Source of the DNA: Epiperipatus broadwayi | Taxonomy: Eukaryota; Onychophora; Udeonychophora; Euonychophora; Peripatidae | Direction: 5' to 3' | Assembly (NCBI GenBank): GCA_028023455.1 | Contig: JAQFVV010012395.1 | Location: 10,786,154 to 10,850,153 of the forward strand | Length of the DNA stretch: 64,000 nt | The notes under the pieces: model-generated | Told to the model about the DNA's origin: nothing | What the model saw: only the letters and a program-made list of their open reading frames with translations | The model's database searches: none | In this document: positions 37,380 to 49,781 of the stretch, piece after piece | Position numbering within the stretch: the first letter of the stretch is position 1 | Layout of the letters: each line of letters opens with the position of its first letter | Program-made: the position numbers and the translations under genes

Positions 37380-38640
37380 TTGATAGCTTGACTATTACCA
37401 AAATATAATAAAGGAACCTTTCAATTCAAACCAGGAACTAAATCACCAGTAGCTTTATTAAGTTCTCCAATTCTGCCACTATGATCATGGATCTGGAAGT
37501 TAATGTGGTTCATAGTTTTTGTTTGCCACATATACATAGATTGGTGACTGATAAATTCCATTTATGAATTAGATGAGCACATTAACTATAACTGTCCTTA
37601 ATAAGTTTGATAAGACTCTAGTTGAATCTAGGAAGTTCAAATATAGATGACTTTATTATTGGATCTGGAAAAAGAAATTTGTTTTGAATATCATAAGAAT
37701 ACAGAATTGGGTGTACCAGTAATATTTCTCATGGTAATATGTAATTGAATATCCTGAAGTTTCTTCAAATAGGGGTATAGTATTCTCCAGAATATACTAG
37801 TGCTAAGAAAGTTATCTGTAAAGTATTTGCATCACAACTTCGTATAGTGTCAGTTTGTTTTCCAGAGAGGTTGTTCTTAGAAATTTATTTTCATATAACC
37901 TTAGCTAAATGAGGAAAATAAGTTGGACTATGATCCAAACTTACTCCTAAATAGTATGGAGTAGGATATATTTTAGTCTTATTGCAAAAGATTGTATTCA
38001 GATTACAAAATGATTCCCTGTTTAGATGAAAACTTCAGCATGATGTCTTCATTAGATTAGAAATAAGTTCCAATCTATTAATATTTTTATTGAGAGACTT
38101 TTTTATTTCAGAAAAGAGTCTCTTTTGAAAAGTCAAACCAATATCATCGGCATAAATGAATTTTCTGCATTCTGTTTTGTGAAGATCACTGATGAATATA
38201 TTAAATAAAGTAGGTAAGAGATCTGAACCCTGTGAAAGATCATTGTGTAAAATTTTATATCTACTACATTTATTATTTAGTATTACTTGAATTTGCAGAG
38301 TAAATTAATTCCTGCATTTAAGAATTTGAGAAACTTTTAGAAATCCATTTTTCCAAACCAAATCATTAGCTGAGATTAGATCAATTCCTGGCCTAAATCC
38401 AGCTTGCTTAACAAATAGGTGATCCTTAATTATTGGCAAAATTCTGGTTAATATGATTTTTTAAAAAAGCTTTTTAAGAATTAGTATTGTGAGATAATTT
38501 TTCTCATCATTTTGTTAGTTTGATTTAAAGACTGTTATAGTTTTGGTTTTATGCAAAAAAAAAATGTTAACTGAATAGTTTTTCAACTGTATTTTGATTT
38601 TAGGTTATAAAATTTTTAGAAATTCTGCAAGTGTTCTATC
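37380..38640 (-). mobile_element. non-LTR LINE fragment with RT (jockey/CR1-type)
   Basis: On the minus strand a reverse transcriptase is readable: SQGSDLLPTLFNIFISDLH, then FIYADDIGLTFQKRLFSE, whose YADD box is at 38154-38143, NINRLELISNLMKTSC, SFHLNRESFCNLNTIF, YYLGVSLDHSPTYFPH near 37950, and a SGEYYTPI-like block near 37770. This is the order of RT motifs 4 to 7 and the downstream thumb in jockey and CR1-type LINEs. Several stops and frame changes show it is dead. No EN domain belonging to it was found, which fits the usual 5' truncation. Confidence 0.82.
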
Positions 38641-39214
38641 TATTCCTGAGCGCTTCCTGGCTTAAGACAATCAAGAACGAATTCAGTTATTTATTTAAGA
38701 AAATAATACTAGTTAAATATTAAAGTGAAATCAAATTTAAGCAAATATAAATAAAAAAATATTCCAAGGTATTGACTATTCTGTAAGGTTAAGCACTTTT
38801 GATAGTTAGAATACTGCATTGATTTATTGCAAGCACCAATATATATAAGGCTGTAAATATGATTCACTGGAATGTCATATTCTGCTTTCTGATTTAGACT
38901 GAAAAAATTGCACATATGCTAAGTTTTTTGCCTGAAGGGAGATGAATTAAGGTGTTATAACCATGAAACAAATAGTATTTTACATTGCTTTTCATCCTTG
39001 TAATATCATAAATTTCTATGTAATATCATAAATTTCTATCAGAGGTATCCAACATTTTGGTATTTTTGGGCCACACGTTAAATACACAAACATTACTGAA
39101 AAGCTCTTAAGCAAAAAACCAGTCCATGCATAATGTTCATGATCTCTGCCACCACCTAAAAGCAAAAAAGTACTTAAGCCAATAAACATTACATTACCAC
39201 CTCCTCTTATGCTT

Positions 39215-39432
39215 GTGTATAACTGTTTTTAAAACAGGCAAAAAAACTCACTATATATATTGCCACACACAGCAAGCTAGAGTAATCACTATCGAAGGCC
39301 ATAAGCCAGAAACTAGTGGGGATATTGGATGAGAAGGCACTAGATGGAGATTTTATGTACAAGCCTTCTAGCATCCATTGATTACTCTAGCTTGCTGTGT
39401 GTGGCAATATATATAGTGAGTTTTGCCTGTTT
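39215..39432. repeat. CTCCATA foldback family, copy 5, near-perfect hairpin
   Basis: The left arm 39232-39288 (AAACAGGC, CTCACTATATATATTGCC, ACACACAGCAAGCTAGAG) and the right arm 39379-39432 are almost perfect inverses over about 55 bp. The core GAAACTAGTGGGGATATTGG and the flank CTTATGCTTGTGTATAACTG tie it to the foldback family at 10715, 11165, 15297 and 59096. The very low arm divergence suggests recent origin or gene conversion. Confidence 0.85.
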
Positions 39433-39574
39433 CAAAAAAGTACTTATATAATAATCCTAATTATGCAGTGAATCATTTGGAAAGTCTTTTAAAATTGCTT
39501 GCTAAGCTGATTCTAAATTTGTGATCTCTAATATAGAAAATAATATAAATTATAAAATGAAATTGTTTTATATA

Positions 39575-39748
39575 TAATTAGAAGGGACTTGAACTCAGAC
39601 TTTTAAGCTTCCTACAGTTATGCATTCCATCTTATACAACTGATACACATAACCACATACATTTATATGATCATGTGTATTAGTTGTATAAGATGAAATG
39701 CATAACTGTAGGGATCTTGAAAGTCTGAGTTCAAGTCTCTTCTAATTA
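39575..39748. repeat. second foldback, 80-bp arms
   Basis: The left arm from 39575 reads TAATTAGAAGGGACTTGAAC and CTCAGACTTTTAAG, then CAGTTATGCATTCCATCTTA. The right arm to 39748 is its inverse (TAAGATGAAATGCATAACTG, then CTTGAAAGTCTGAGTTCAAG, then TCTCTTCTAATTA). Only a few mismatches and a short centre at about 39655-39670 interrupt the pairing. It is a separate sequence from the foldback 150 bp upstream. Confidence 0.85.
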
Positions 39749-39767
39749 CATTAAGTTTAGTATAGAT

Positions 39768-42173
39768 CTGAGGTGGGCAACAGCCGTCCCATGATGATGT
39801 TGAATTTGGCCTGCCCCGTAAATGCCTAAATATAGAAAATCCATACCTGACTACACTTGCTGAAAACCATAATCTTTAGGCCTATCACTCATAAATTAAT
39901 ATAATGTTAACTTTATCCTAATGCCTTGAAAAATATAAAATATTAATTATAAAAATTAAAAATTTTATATTACAAAATATTAAAATTTGGGAGGAATCAC
40001 TTGCAAATAATGTTAATTTCTGTTTTTAAAGAATATTGTATATTCTACGCAGCATCAGAGTATTATTTTCTAATTATTATTGTAGCATTAATCGAACGAA
40101 GTTCCTTTGGGATTAACTTCTCATTTAAAAAAATAGTATTGGTGCATGATATTTTATAAATAAGTTTATGCTTTTCTAATTATTACAATTTTTAATATAA
40201 TTTATAGCCTATAAAATGAGATAACTAAAAAGAAAAATTGATGCCTAATGCCGCATTTTCAATGATAATTGGACATTCAGATATTTATTTGCAAATATAG
40301 ATGATAAAACTGTATGTTTGGTTTGTATTGAAACTATTTCTGTTTTTAAAGAATATAATCTAAAAAGGCATTTTTCAATTAAATATTTTGTAAAATATAA
40401 ACTATTTCAATCAGAAAACTTAAAATGTAGTTGCATAAGCAACAAAATACTCTGAAAATTTTGTCAAATACAGATAGACCTGTGACAAAAGCTAGTTACA
40501 TTGTTGCACATAAGATTGCAAAACAATGTAAATCATTTTCTGATGGAAAATTTATGAAAGAATGTTTGATAGATATTGCCGAATTATTGTCCTGATTCTC
40601 TGTCGTGAAGAACTCTTGTGAAATGAATTGATAATATTTCAAGTAATTTATGTTATAAATTAAAATTGGAAGATTGTATCATACGGTTGCATTAGATGAG
40701 TCGTGTGACATTACTGATACAAGCCAACTTTTAATTTTTATTCGAGGTATAAATTATAGATTTGAAATTATAGAGGAATGACTTTCTGCATATCCTATGA
40801 AAGAAACATTGTCTAGTGAATATTTTTTTATAGCTTTTTAAGAAACTTTACAAAAACATAATATAAAGTGAAACAAAATTGTCAATATCACAACCGATAG
40901 GTGTCCTAGTTTGACAGGAAAAAACATTGGATTATTAAAAAGAATAAGCAATGAAATAAAGCATATTCCAGGAAAAGAAATAATTTTCTTACATTGTATA
41001 ATTCATCAGGAAACTCTTTGCAAAAGAGTTCTAAAACTGAAGTATGTTATATCGGTTGTAATGAAAGTAGCTAATTTTATTCATGGAAGATCTTTAAACC
41101 ATCGGCAATTCATAACATTTTTGAACTAAATTGCATATGATTTTACAGAAATTCCTTACCATATGAACATAAGATGGCTTAATCTTGCAAAAGTTGTTAA
41201 AATGATTTCGTGATTTGTTAGATGAAATTGTTAGCTTCATAAATGCCAAGGACAACCAATGAATTTTATGAATTAAAAGATGAACAATGCCTGAATGACT
41301 TTTTCTTTTCTGTTATGTTTTCGCATCAAAATGAATTAAAATTTATTATTACAAGGGAAAGGACTCTTTATTTTTGATATGTATACAAATGTCACATTGT
41401 TTACGAGAAAACTCAAGTTGTTTTCACAACAATTCCAAAATAAATAGTTAATTTCCAATTTTAAAAAAATGAGGAAAAAACTTGAAATGTGTTAATTTTA
41501 AAAATAAATTTACAAGAAGATTTGACGATTTTCAAAAATTTCTAAAGATCTATCTTTATTAAGTCTATCATTTAATTTTAATGCCAATGATGCATCACCT
41601 AGTGTCCAGTTGGAACTGATAAATTTACAATCAAATTTAATATTACAGAATCAACTTGCTGAAAAAACAATAATTGACTTTTATGCCTCATTAAATCCAG
41701 AAATGTTTAAAAATATTCTGGATAATGCACAGAAATATGTGACATTCTTTGGATCAACATACCTATGCGAAACTACATTTTTTTTTATTGAAAAATGCAA
41801 AGAACAAAATTAGATCAGGAATAATGGATGAAAATTTATAGCAGTTCTACGAATAGCTACTAATGAATTGAATCCTAATTTTGATGAAATCATAAATCAG
41901 GAACATTCCAAATGTAATCCCTCACATTAAAGTTTTTGTTTTCTGCATTTACTTTGTTATCATAACAATAAAATTGTTCCAAATTATAGTTCTTATCTGT
42001 ACTTATTTATAATTGATTCCTATTTAGATCATTAAATATTGTATTTACTTTTTTAAAAAATACATTGATAATTTAGTAATTCGAGTAATATATCTTTTAG
42101 GTTCTGATTTTTTTTTTTTGTTAAATCGTTCAGTGTATTCCGCCCCACTGGTGGAAAAAGTTGCCCGCCCCAT
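39768..42173 (+). mobile_element. hAT transposon remnant, GTF2IRD2/ZBED-like
   Basis: A left tip CTGAGGTGGGCAAC and a right tip GTTGCCCGCCCCAT are imperfect inverses. Between them is a decayed + strand transposase: KRKIDAECRIFNDNW-like start near 40230, LYHTVALDESCDITDTSQLL near 40680-40740 with the first catalytic Asp, IVNITTDRCPSLTGKNIGLL at 40880-40940 with the second, then FLHCIIHQETLCKRVLKLK, and LNHRQFITFLN. Near 41690 come ASLNPEMFKNILDNAQKYVT and FGSTYLCETTFFF, the C-terminal hAT block. Multiple stops show it is dead. No matching 8-bp duplication was found, so an end may be rearranged. Confidence 0.82.
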
Positions 42174-44160
42174 CGTGTACGTTGGGTGAAACTACCATAT
42201 ATATATATATATTATAAAAGAAATGAGATTAACATAAAACTAGTGGAATATTTGATAGCTATTTTATGTAATCACATTGCGACACGTAATCACAAAAAAA
42301 TATCCCATTGTTTTAACCAAATTTACAACTTTGTGTTGGGTCAAATTCGTAGCCATTCTGAATCACATGCAGGCCATAGGTTGGACACTTGTGCTTTGAA
42401 TCATTTACATACATAACTCCTGAAGATTTATTGTCATCATCGTTTTTAACAATTATTAATTCATTGCAGAATGAAGGTCTGAATTTATTTTATTTTTAAA
42501 CTATAGTTACTGACGATCCATTTTACACATTATCTTTTTTATGTCACTTAAAATATTTTGATATCCACTTTAGGACTTCAGTTTTTCAATTTTTTTAACG
42601 TACCAAATACTTAATCACCCATATATTTTAATTTCATCCCTTATTATTGCTGTGTAATCTGTACTCTTTATTGCCTTTTTTCCCCCTATTAATTGACCAA
42701 ATCTCTGATCCATAAATAAGTATTGGTTTAAAAAACATTTATTAAACTCCTTTTTTTTTTTTTTTTAAATATAGAAGCATGTTTTACTTTAATATTAAAT
42801 TATTATTACATTTGATTTCACTAATACTAATTTTATTTACAATGTTTTCAACTATATTTTCATAATTTTTTACTCTTAATTTATTACTATCAATCTTTAT
42901 TTTCTTCTAAAGATTATGTGCACTTAAATGAAATATATGGAATTAGCGGTATTATATAATCGTTTTTGTTTGTTTATTTGTTTGTTTGGTTTTATTTATT
43001 TATTAAAAATGAGTTTGGAAATATTTTCTTGTTTATTTATGAGCCAATCATAAATAAGAATTTATCTTTTTAGGTTTAGTAAATCTCTAGATTAGATTAT
43101 AGATTACATTATAATAAGGATTTTTTCCTTGGTGAAATCCAGATAAATCTTAGTAATCTTTTCATATTTGAGGAATTTTTTCAGATAGTCAGTTATACCT
43201 GTCCAGTATTTTCCAGTAAACAAGTATCTTAATGGGTAAAATTTTTACAATAATCTAGGTTGAGTTCATGAGTGGCACTGAATTGACTGTAAAGCTAAAA
43301 CATGATTGTAATATAATGTGATGCTCATTTTTGAAGAGCACATTGTATAGCTACAAATGGTATTGAGCCTATGATTTATCTTTACTTTTTAGGATAGCAG
43401 ATTATTTTTTATGTTTATTAAAAATACTTTATTTGCATCTTGAAAGAATATCACAGAGCATATTTTTGCAAAAAGAGATTTAAAGTGCATCATTTGTCTT
43501 TAAAACAGACATTTCATTTATAAAAAATTATACAACCAGAAAATGGAGTTTTATCTCATTCTATCAGATGGTTTATTATATTAAAAAAAAACTAAAAACT
43601 TCTTTGAATGTTTTTTTTTTTTTAAATAAATTTTTCATGTTAATTTACTGACATTTAAAATTGGAAAACATTTATATACGGTTTGCAATTAACAGTGTTG
43701 TTTGTATATATACAAAAAGTTTTATAGAATAATCTACCATATCTATGACTAAAAGATCAGTCCAGATTATTGCTGGAACTTTTTCAAGTAGCTGCCTCAT
43801 AGTAACTATATCATGGATACCCATTCCATTTTGATTACTAAGTGAATAAGTAAATCACATATTTCACTAAACTCATGGCTGCCTCAAAAATTATTCTGCA
43901 ACCAATGTAGATGTTTTAATTTATATTTTCTGTATTAAATATTGACATAAATAAAGAAGTTCATCAAATATAAATTTATCAAAATTCTTTACAGCTAAGC
44001 TTTGAGCATTGCAATTCAAAATGCTAATCTTCCGGATTATTATGGTGATTATGTTTTAGAAAATACTTTTGCTTAAAAAAAGTATTAAATGTAGCCAAGT
44101 CTCACATACAATATCTTTATAAATGTCATATTTAAGATATTGTTTTTGAAACTGGATATT
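42174..44160. other. intron stretch, nothing recognised
   Basis: AT-rich DNA with poly-T runs. The 76-codon ORF at 42186-42416 contains HSESHAGHRLDTCALNHL, less AT-biased than its surroundings, but no family was recognised. Confidence 0.4.
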
Positions 44161-47100
44161 TGTCAGATTATATAATGTACCGGTCAGTTTCGATATCACT
44201 CACATTTTACAATCTCTTTGAACTCCCTTATCATATCTACACAGTACATAGTAGTAGTATTATGCACAAACTCCTTTTGTATGGCCCGCTAGCTCACAGA
44301 GAATTACATGAGAAACCCGGATAAATTACTTAAAACTACTATCGTCACATGTCTTTATTTTACTAATGGAACTTATATAGAAATGAATAAGCAAACTCAT
44401 AAATAAATTATCTAACTAGGATAAGAATTTAATAAGTATGTGTGTTTAAGCCATCAAATTAGCAATACAATATCTGAGGTTAATAATAATAAAAGCAATA
44501 GACTACAGGTTTGTTTTACAATACTGTATAATATTATTAAATAATTGGTTAACATAATAGAGCTACTTTCTTTACTAGTTTCTAATATTTGGAAAACATT
44601 ATTCAACATTAATTAAATGCTTCGTTCGATATAGGCATGGAAGATCTATGTGCCAATGAGGTAGTGATCTGTAAACTATATATAACTCATTGCTATTAGA
44701 TGCACTAATTTATTCTTAATAAAATTAATATTTTATAAACTCAAAATATCTTTTACAAATGAATATTTATACGCCTACAATATGGTCTTTTGGTTATATA
44801 ATGCCTTAACATGAAACGACAAAAAATAAATCAATAATTAAAACATGGGTTTTCTATAACGCATTTTGTATAAAATATTGCATACATTTAATTATTCGCT
44901 GTTAAAAGGGAATCGCTATAAATCAAGCGGGTAATCAACACTAAAAGGGATAACTAAACAAATAATAAAAATCACTTTGATTTTGATATACTTCATTCGC
45001 CACGACTTAAGAGGCAACTTTAAAAGAAATTTATAGATCTCGAGAACGAAAGCAGTATTGACATAGCAGGAATAAAAACATCGATAAGATTGATGCAAAT
45101 TTTGCCATTATATTGGAAGAACAAATGGTCACTCTGCGTTTTCGCAGATCGCAACCTGGAGAGAGACGTTCCTCGGACATAAGGAGAAATGAGGTTGGGC
45201 CTTTTTACCCTTGAGCCTTACTGTCCGACTATGAGAATCCTGAAGAATGGAAATCTGCATTATTAGCTTAGATTTCCTAAAATACATACATTAAAATAAT
45301 GAGTTCATTGAACTTAGAATAATTTGCTTATGTCAGCAATGCTTATATTAATGGAGTAGACACTTTATTCACGTCCATTTCTTAAATTAAATAATAAAAT
45401 AATCGCCGAAGCATGGCGACTTGAACTTTTCCAAAATCAAATTGGAATAAAACAATCACGACTACAATGTCGTACTAAATAACAATAAACGTAATTACTC
45501 CCTTTTATTTAGAGATTTCCCAAATGCAAATTTCATTTAAAACCCTCTAATATTTTGTCAAAGCACACTCAAAATCTATTGCGATAAATATTCATTTCCT
45601 TCTCACAAACCCGAATTAGTGCTCTAATAATAAAATAATTGACAGATCGCAATTATGAAGTATAGGTATTATTAGGTTACGTTTAATAAAGTAATTCTAA
45701 CTCGGTGAATAAAATGAGTCAAACAAATACTCATTTGAGGTAGCGTTAGATCGACCAATCAATCACGGGCCGATTGAAAATATTTAAGGAAGGGTTCAAT
45801 TCACCTAATTAGATTTATTGGCACATAAATACTTAAATATTTTAAATTATAAATTAATAAATAATAGGAAATCGCCATAAGAAAAGAAATACGAAATAAA
45901 AGGCATTTTTAAGAGAAACTAGTAAAGTTGAATTAATCTTATAGAGAGCAATGACAAAAGTAAAATTACAAAAGATATATAAGTTTTACATGTATTACAA
46001 AACATGTTTATCTAGGATAGGGTGGCAATATTTAATTACTGATGTTATGAAAACCATTTAAGACAAGAAAAGCGAATTATATATTTTTAGAAAGAATTCT
46101 TTTGGCGGTAGTATTACCTTCCAACAAGTCCTTTCATGCATAGGCCTCGTAACTGCTTGCAAGTTCTTTTGGAGAGTGAAATGAGGCACTTTTCCATCGA
46201 TGAAATAGCTAGCTATTTTTTTTTATTATTCAGCAAAGTTCATTTACCAACAGTTGTCTATGATTTCAGGAGGCATTAGATGATTTCACGGCAGCATACT
46301 GATATTACTGGGAAAGGCTCGGGAACAACGGCTATGTGCCCCGACCTTAGCTTACATTTTTGCGTATACTAAATCATAAAATAGACTGACATAGATTCGA
46401 ACTGCAACTCGTTCATTATAGTAATCTCATTCCCCTCACTCCCTTGGGGGGGGGGGGAGTATTTATACTATTTTAAGCATTGCTCCAGAATATTCTATCT
46501 TTCCATAGCTTCAGGCATTGTTCTGTCCATTCATTTAAAATAATTTGCTCTATTGTAATTCTAAGATGCACTCTTCTGATAAATCTTTTAAGTCTTTTGT
46601 TACGAATCCATTTTTAGTTCGCAAATGGATTACTAAGATAAAATAAAATTAATTTAAGATAAGTCCCTTCCTTTCCATTCATAAATAAAAATAAATGCAT
46701 TACCCTTTGTTGAGTGGCCTACGTGACTTTCCAGATTTATCCAAAAGAATGTGACTTTTAATCACTATTTAATAGAAAAATATAAAAGTAATTTTTAAGC
46801 AAATCTATTTAACGGACTTTACTATTAATATTTAAAATACACACATATATGTAATATCCACACACAAAAATATGTAATAAATAAATCTTATTTTATTAAA
46901 ATTAACATTATTTAAACCTTATTATAGAAATTAAAGTAAAATTAAAATGTTCATTATTAAATGAATATAACAAGGCTAAAGAAAGAAAAATAGGCTTGGT
47001 GCGTATATGAATATAAACTGTCCGTTAAACAAATTTACTATTAAAAAGGTAAAGATCAGATTTGATCTCAGATTAGTGCTAAATAAGTCATGAAATTTGG

Positions 47101-47170
47101 ATCGAGTTTGGATCCAATCGTTTCAATACAGAATTGAAGGATGACCGAATAATAATCACACTAATGGTTA
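44160..47170. other. compositionally distinct block, unidentified
   Basis: Compared with both flanks this 3-kb block has more CpG and GC-richer islands (45115-45250; 46100-46460, with a G12-14 run near 46446). On the + strand near 45120-45270 a frame reads MVTLRFRRSQPGERRSSDIR and, after one stop, ALLSDYENPEEWKSALLA. On the minus strand there is a 60-codon ORF at 45098-44916. None matches a family I know. An eroding LTR element or a recent insertion would explain the composition; an intronic regulatory region is also possible. No TIRs or paired LTRs were found by eye. Confidence 0.35.
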
Positions 47171-47589
47171 TATTTATTAATATTTCTTAGCTAGAGGTAA
47201 ACTGTAGATCAATTTCAGGAAAGGTATTTTGTTTCAGAGAAAAAAAAAAGTACATTCAATAATCTTAAATCTCATAATAAACTATTTGGGGTAAACATAA
47301 TATTTCAATATGTGTGCATACATATATATCCTAATTTACATATAAATTAGTTTAGTATTTTAAAGGATTACTTTTTATTCTTGAATCTTTAAATCCTTAG
47401 TCTCAATTTTTTATATATATATATATGATTCTTGCAAGTCATTAAAAGTGAAAATTCATATTCTTCGGTATATAATTGCATGTTAGAGTAAGATTAGTTT
47501 GCTCAAATTGTTTTTAATAACTATAATTTCATATTGTTATTGTTTTGGTTTTTTTTTTTAGTGAATTATCTTTATGCATTTTTTTTAAG

Positions 47590-47710
47590 GTGCCCCATTA
47601 AAAAGTCTTCGTCAAATGCCCTTAGATTATGATGTTCCTTCACAGCCACCGCCACCTGTTCCAAAAGCTTTTACTCGTAAAACTGCTGATACTGTCATTC
47701 ATGAACGCAG
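47590..47710 (+). CDS. Cbl exon: YDVP docking site and second proline-rich motif
   Basis: A 121-bp exon after TTTTTTTTAAG (phase 1 in) and before AG/GTAACA (phase 2 out). It encodes APLKSLRQMPLDYDVPSQ, then PPPPVPKAFTRKTADTVIH and ER. The YDVP box at 47628-47639 followed by prolines, PVPK and a basic RKT corresponds to the GYDVPKPPVP...ARRT region of vertebrate c-Cbl, where phosphorylated Tyr774 recruits the Crk SH2 domain. This is the strongest match in the gene apart from the UBA domain. By homology the site should recruit Crk-type adaptors here too. Confidence 0.92.
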
Positions 47711-48180
47711 GTAACAAATGTTAATTAATTTCATGGTTATTTTGTTTTAATAGTTTTTATTTTGGTTTGCTTAAAAATATTGAAATTATTGCTGGTTGCT
47801 ATTTTGCTGGCATTGTTATCAACAATTAATAATTTTGGAATTGACTTTTTAAAAAGATTCTCATTTTATAATACAAAATGATGATTTCAGTTTTATATTC
47901 TGTTTTATAAAAATTGAGAAACATTTCTCATAATGTAATGTTTATTGGATGACTTATGGTTGAAATCCTGGTCGGGTTTGGGGTTTTTTTCCAGATAGTT
48001 TGAAGTTTTCCCAGCAGCTTAAATTTTTTGAATTAGTCAACCTGTTGTTTGATGAGTGGATAGTTAGCTGTTTTTAATTGAGGCTAAAAGTTCCAAAGTA
48101 ATGGGATTGATTTTTTAAAAAAATCTTCTTCGAGAAGTATAATAACTACTCTTTCTTATTGCATTGCTAAATGTATACCA

Positions 48181-48460
48181 TATAATACTAAATTGTCCAC
48201 ACACTTTACTACTGTTACGCAATGCTTTATTTACCACCCTTTCTTACAGTTTACATTGCCCCAGCAATCTTCTTTAGAACTTTATATCTCCTAACCTTAA
48301 GTGTTATAATCAAATTTTAAAAAAAAAATTGATTGTAAAACTTGAATTAGGAGATATAAAGTTCTGAAGAAGATTTCTGGGGCAATGTAAACTGTAAGAA
48401 AGGGTGGTAAATAAAGTATTGTGTAACAGTAGTAAAGTGCTTGGACAATTTAGTATTATA
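48181..48460. repeat. 280-bp foldback with about 130-bp arms
   Basis: TATAATACTAAATTGTCCAC at 48181 is the inverse of the sequence ending TTTAGTATTATA at 48460. Pairing continues through CACTTTACTACTGTTACGCA, TTTACCACCCTTTCTTACAG, TTTACATTGCCCCAGCAATC and GAACTTTATATCTCCTAA, to a centre near 48320. A single arm in one orientation (GTTCTGAAGAAGATTGCTGG) recurs at 59336-59440, so this is a repeat family and the foldback is two copies head to head or a palindromic MITE. Confidence 0.88.
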
Positions 48461-49781
48461 GGGCAATTGGATTGACTGAATAAATGTTTACATGCTGATC
48501 AATAAACGAAAATTTGAGGAATGCAGCCTTCATTATTGGTGAGAAATACTTTATGTAGTGCTATAAGTTCAGAGTTACTGTATCAAGATTTATGCAACTT
48601 TGTGTGGTTGTATGTCACATTGTTGGAGCATTTTATGTCACTTTTTTTTCATTAGAAAATTCTATTTGTATGTGTAAAATGCTTTTTGCATATAATGGAT
48701 GTTTATGTAAGTTTATCAAAGTTAAATTCTTTAATACAGAAGTTTTTTTTTTCAATTTAATATTACTAAGACCATATGTCTTGTTAAAGCCTATCCAAAC
48801 ATATACTGTTTAACTCTGTTGCTAAGAGATTTTTGACATCCCCTGCCAATTGTTTGGGTTACATTTCCAACTTTTTATTTTAATGAATAAAACTACTTTT
48901 TATTAGATTTTTTAATTTTAAATTATTTTTTAGAAATATAAATTAAAAAATAAAAATAATATTTTAACTTTGCAAACATAAAATAAACTGAAATATGTAA
49001 TCGGAATGATAGCTTTTAAGTCAATAAACATGATATTAGGAACAAAATGAATTTCATTTCTAAAATCCAAACAAGTTTTTCCCAAGAACTCATAAAGCAA
49101 TGAAATTATGTTTAAAATTTTAAATTTTATTTATAATTATTAAAAAATGGCACAAAATAACAATTCAAGTGATTATAGAGGTATTCTTTTTTCATCTAGT
49201 TGCAATTTTCTGCTTTATGTTATTTATATATTTTATTTTACTTGTATTCTTTTATAAACAAATATTTTCAAATAAAATTTGGATCTAATAATATTCTGAT
49301 CAAATGCTAAATATTTTGCAAAAGTTATCATATGTATATATTATGGAAAATATACAATTTTTATTTTCAAGATTTAAACAAAAGATATGCTCTTCTAAAC
49401 AGAGTGATTAAGAATAAAGAAGCAACTAATTACAGGCATTTTTTGTGTATTTGTATTAGTTGTCTGTATGATACTGATATATAGATTAATAAAATCACTA
49501 TATATTTTCAAACCAGTTTTTACTGTCAAATGAATGCAAAACTAGATAATTACAAGAGAGTAAATTTAAGCCTAAACAACTGAAACACTACTTATACAGC
49601 TATGCAAAAATGCTATAAACATGAAAACAATTAAAATATATGTTTTATAAATAGATAAATCAAATTATAATACAATAATCACTTCATTTCATTTTTGCTT
49701 TCTGTTTTTTTTTTTTAATTAGAAATTCTTAGAGATCACATGTGATTTGTGAAAATATATAAGTAATGATGGAAGCAAGTA

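Larger units (their letters stand above)
30929..47589. other. large 16.7-kb intron packed with mobile elements
   Basis: The longest intron in the window. It carries two pogo-like elements, a LINE fragment, foldbacks, a GTF2IRD2-like hAT and a compositionally odd block, each listed separately. The remaining stretches (30929-33300, 34390-35365, 36340-37380, 42180-44160, 47170-47589) are AT-rich with no recognised coding block. A mixed-composition patch at 36925-37200 (CTTCGTCTAACCTTGCC; AGTCTAACGACTTTAGCGC) looks like an unassigned repeat. Confidence 0.6.

Noticed and set aside
39768-42173. The GTF2IRD2-like sequence as a host transcription-factor gene
   Set aside because: Terminal inverted tips and the hAT C-terminal block show it is transposon-derived, and many in-frame stops show it is dead.
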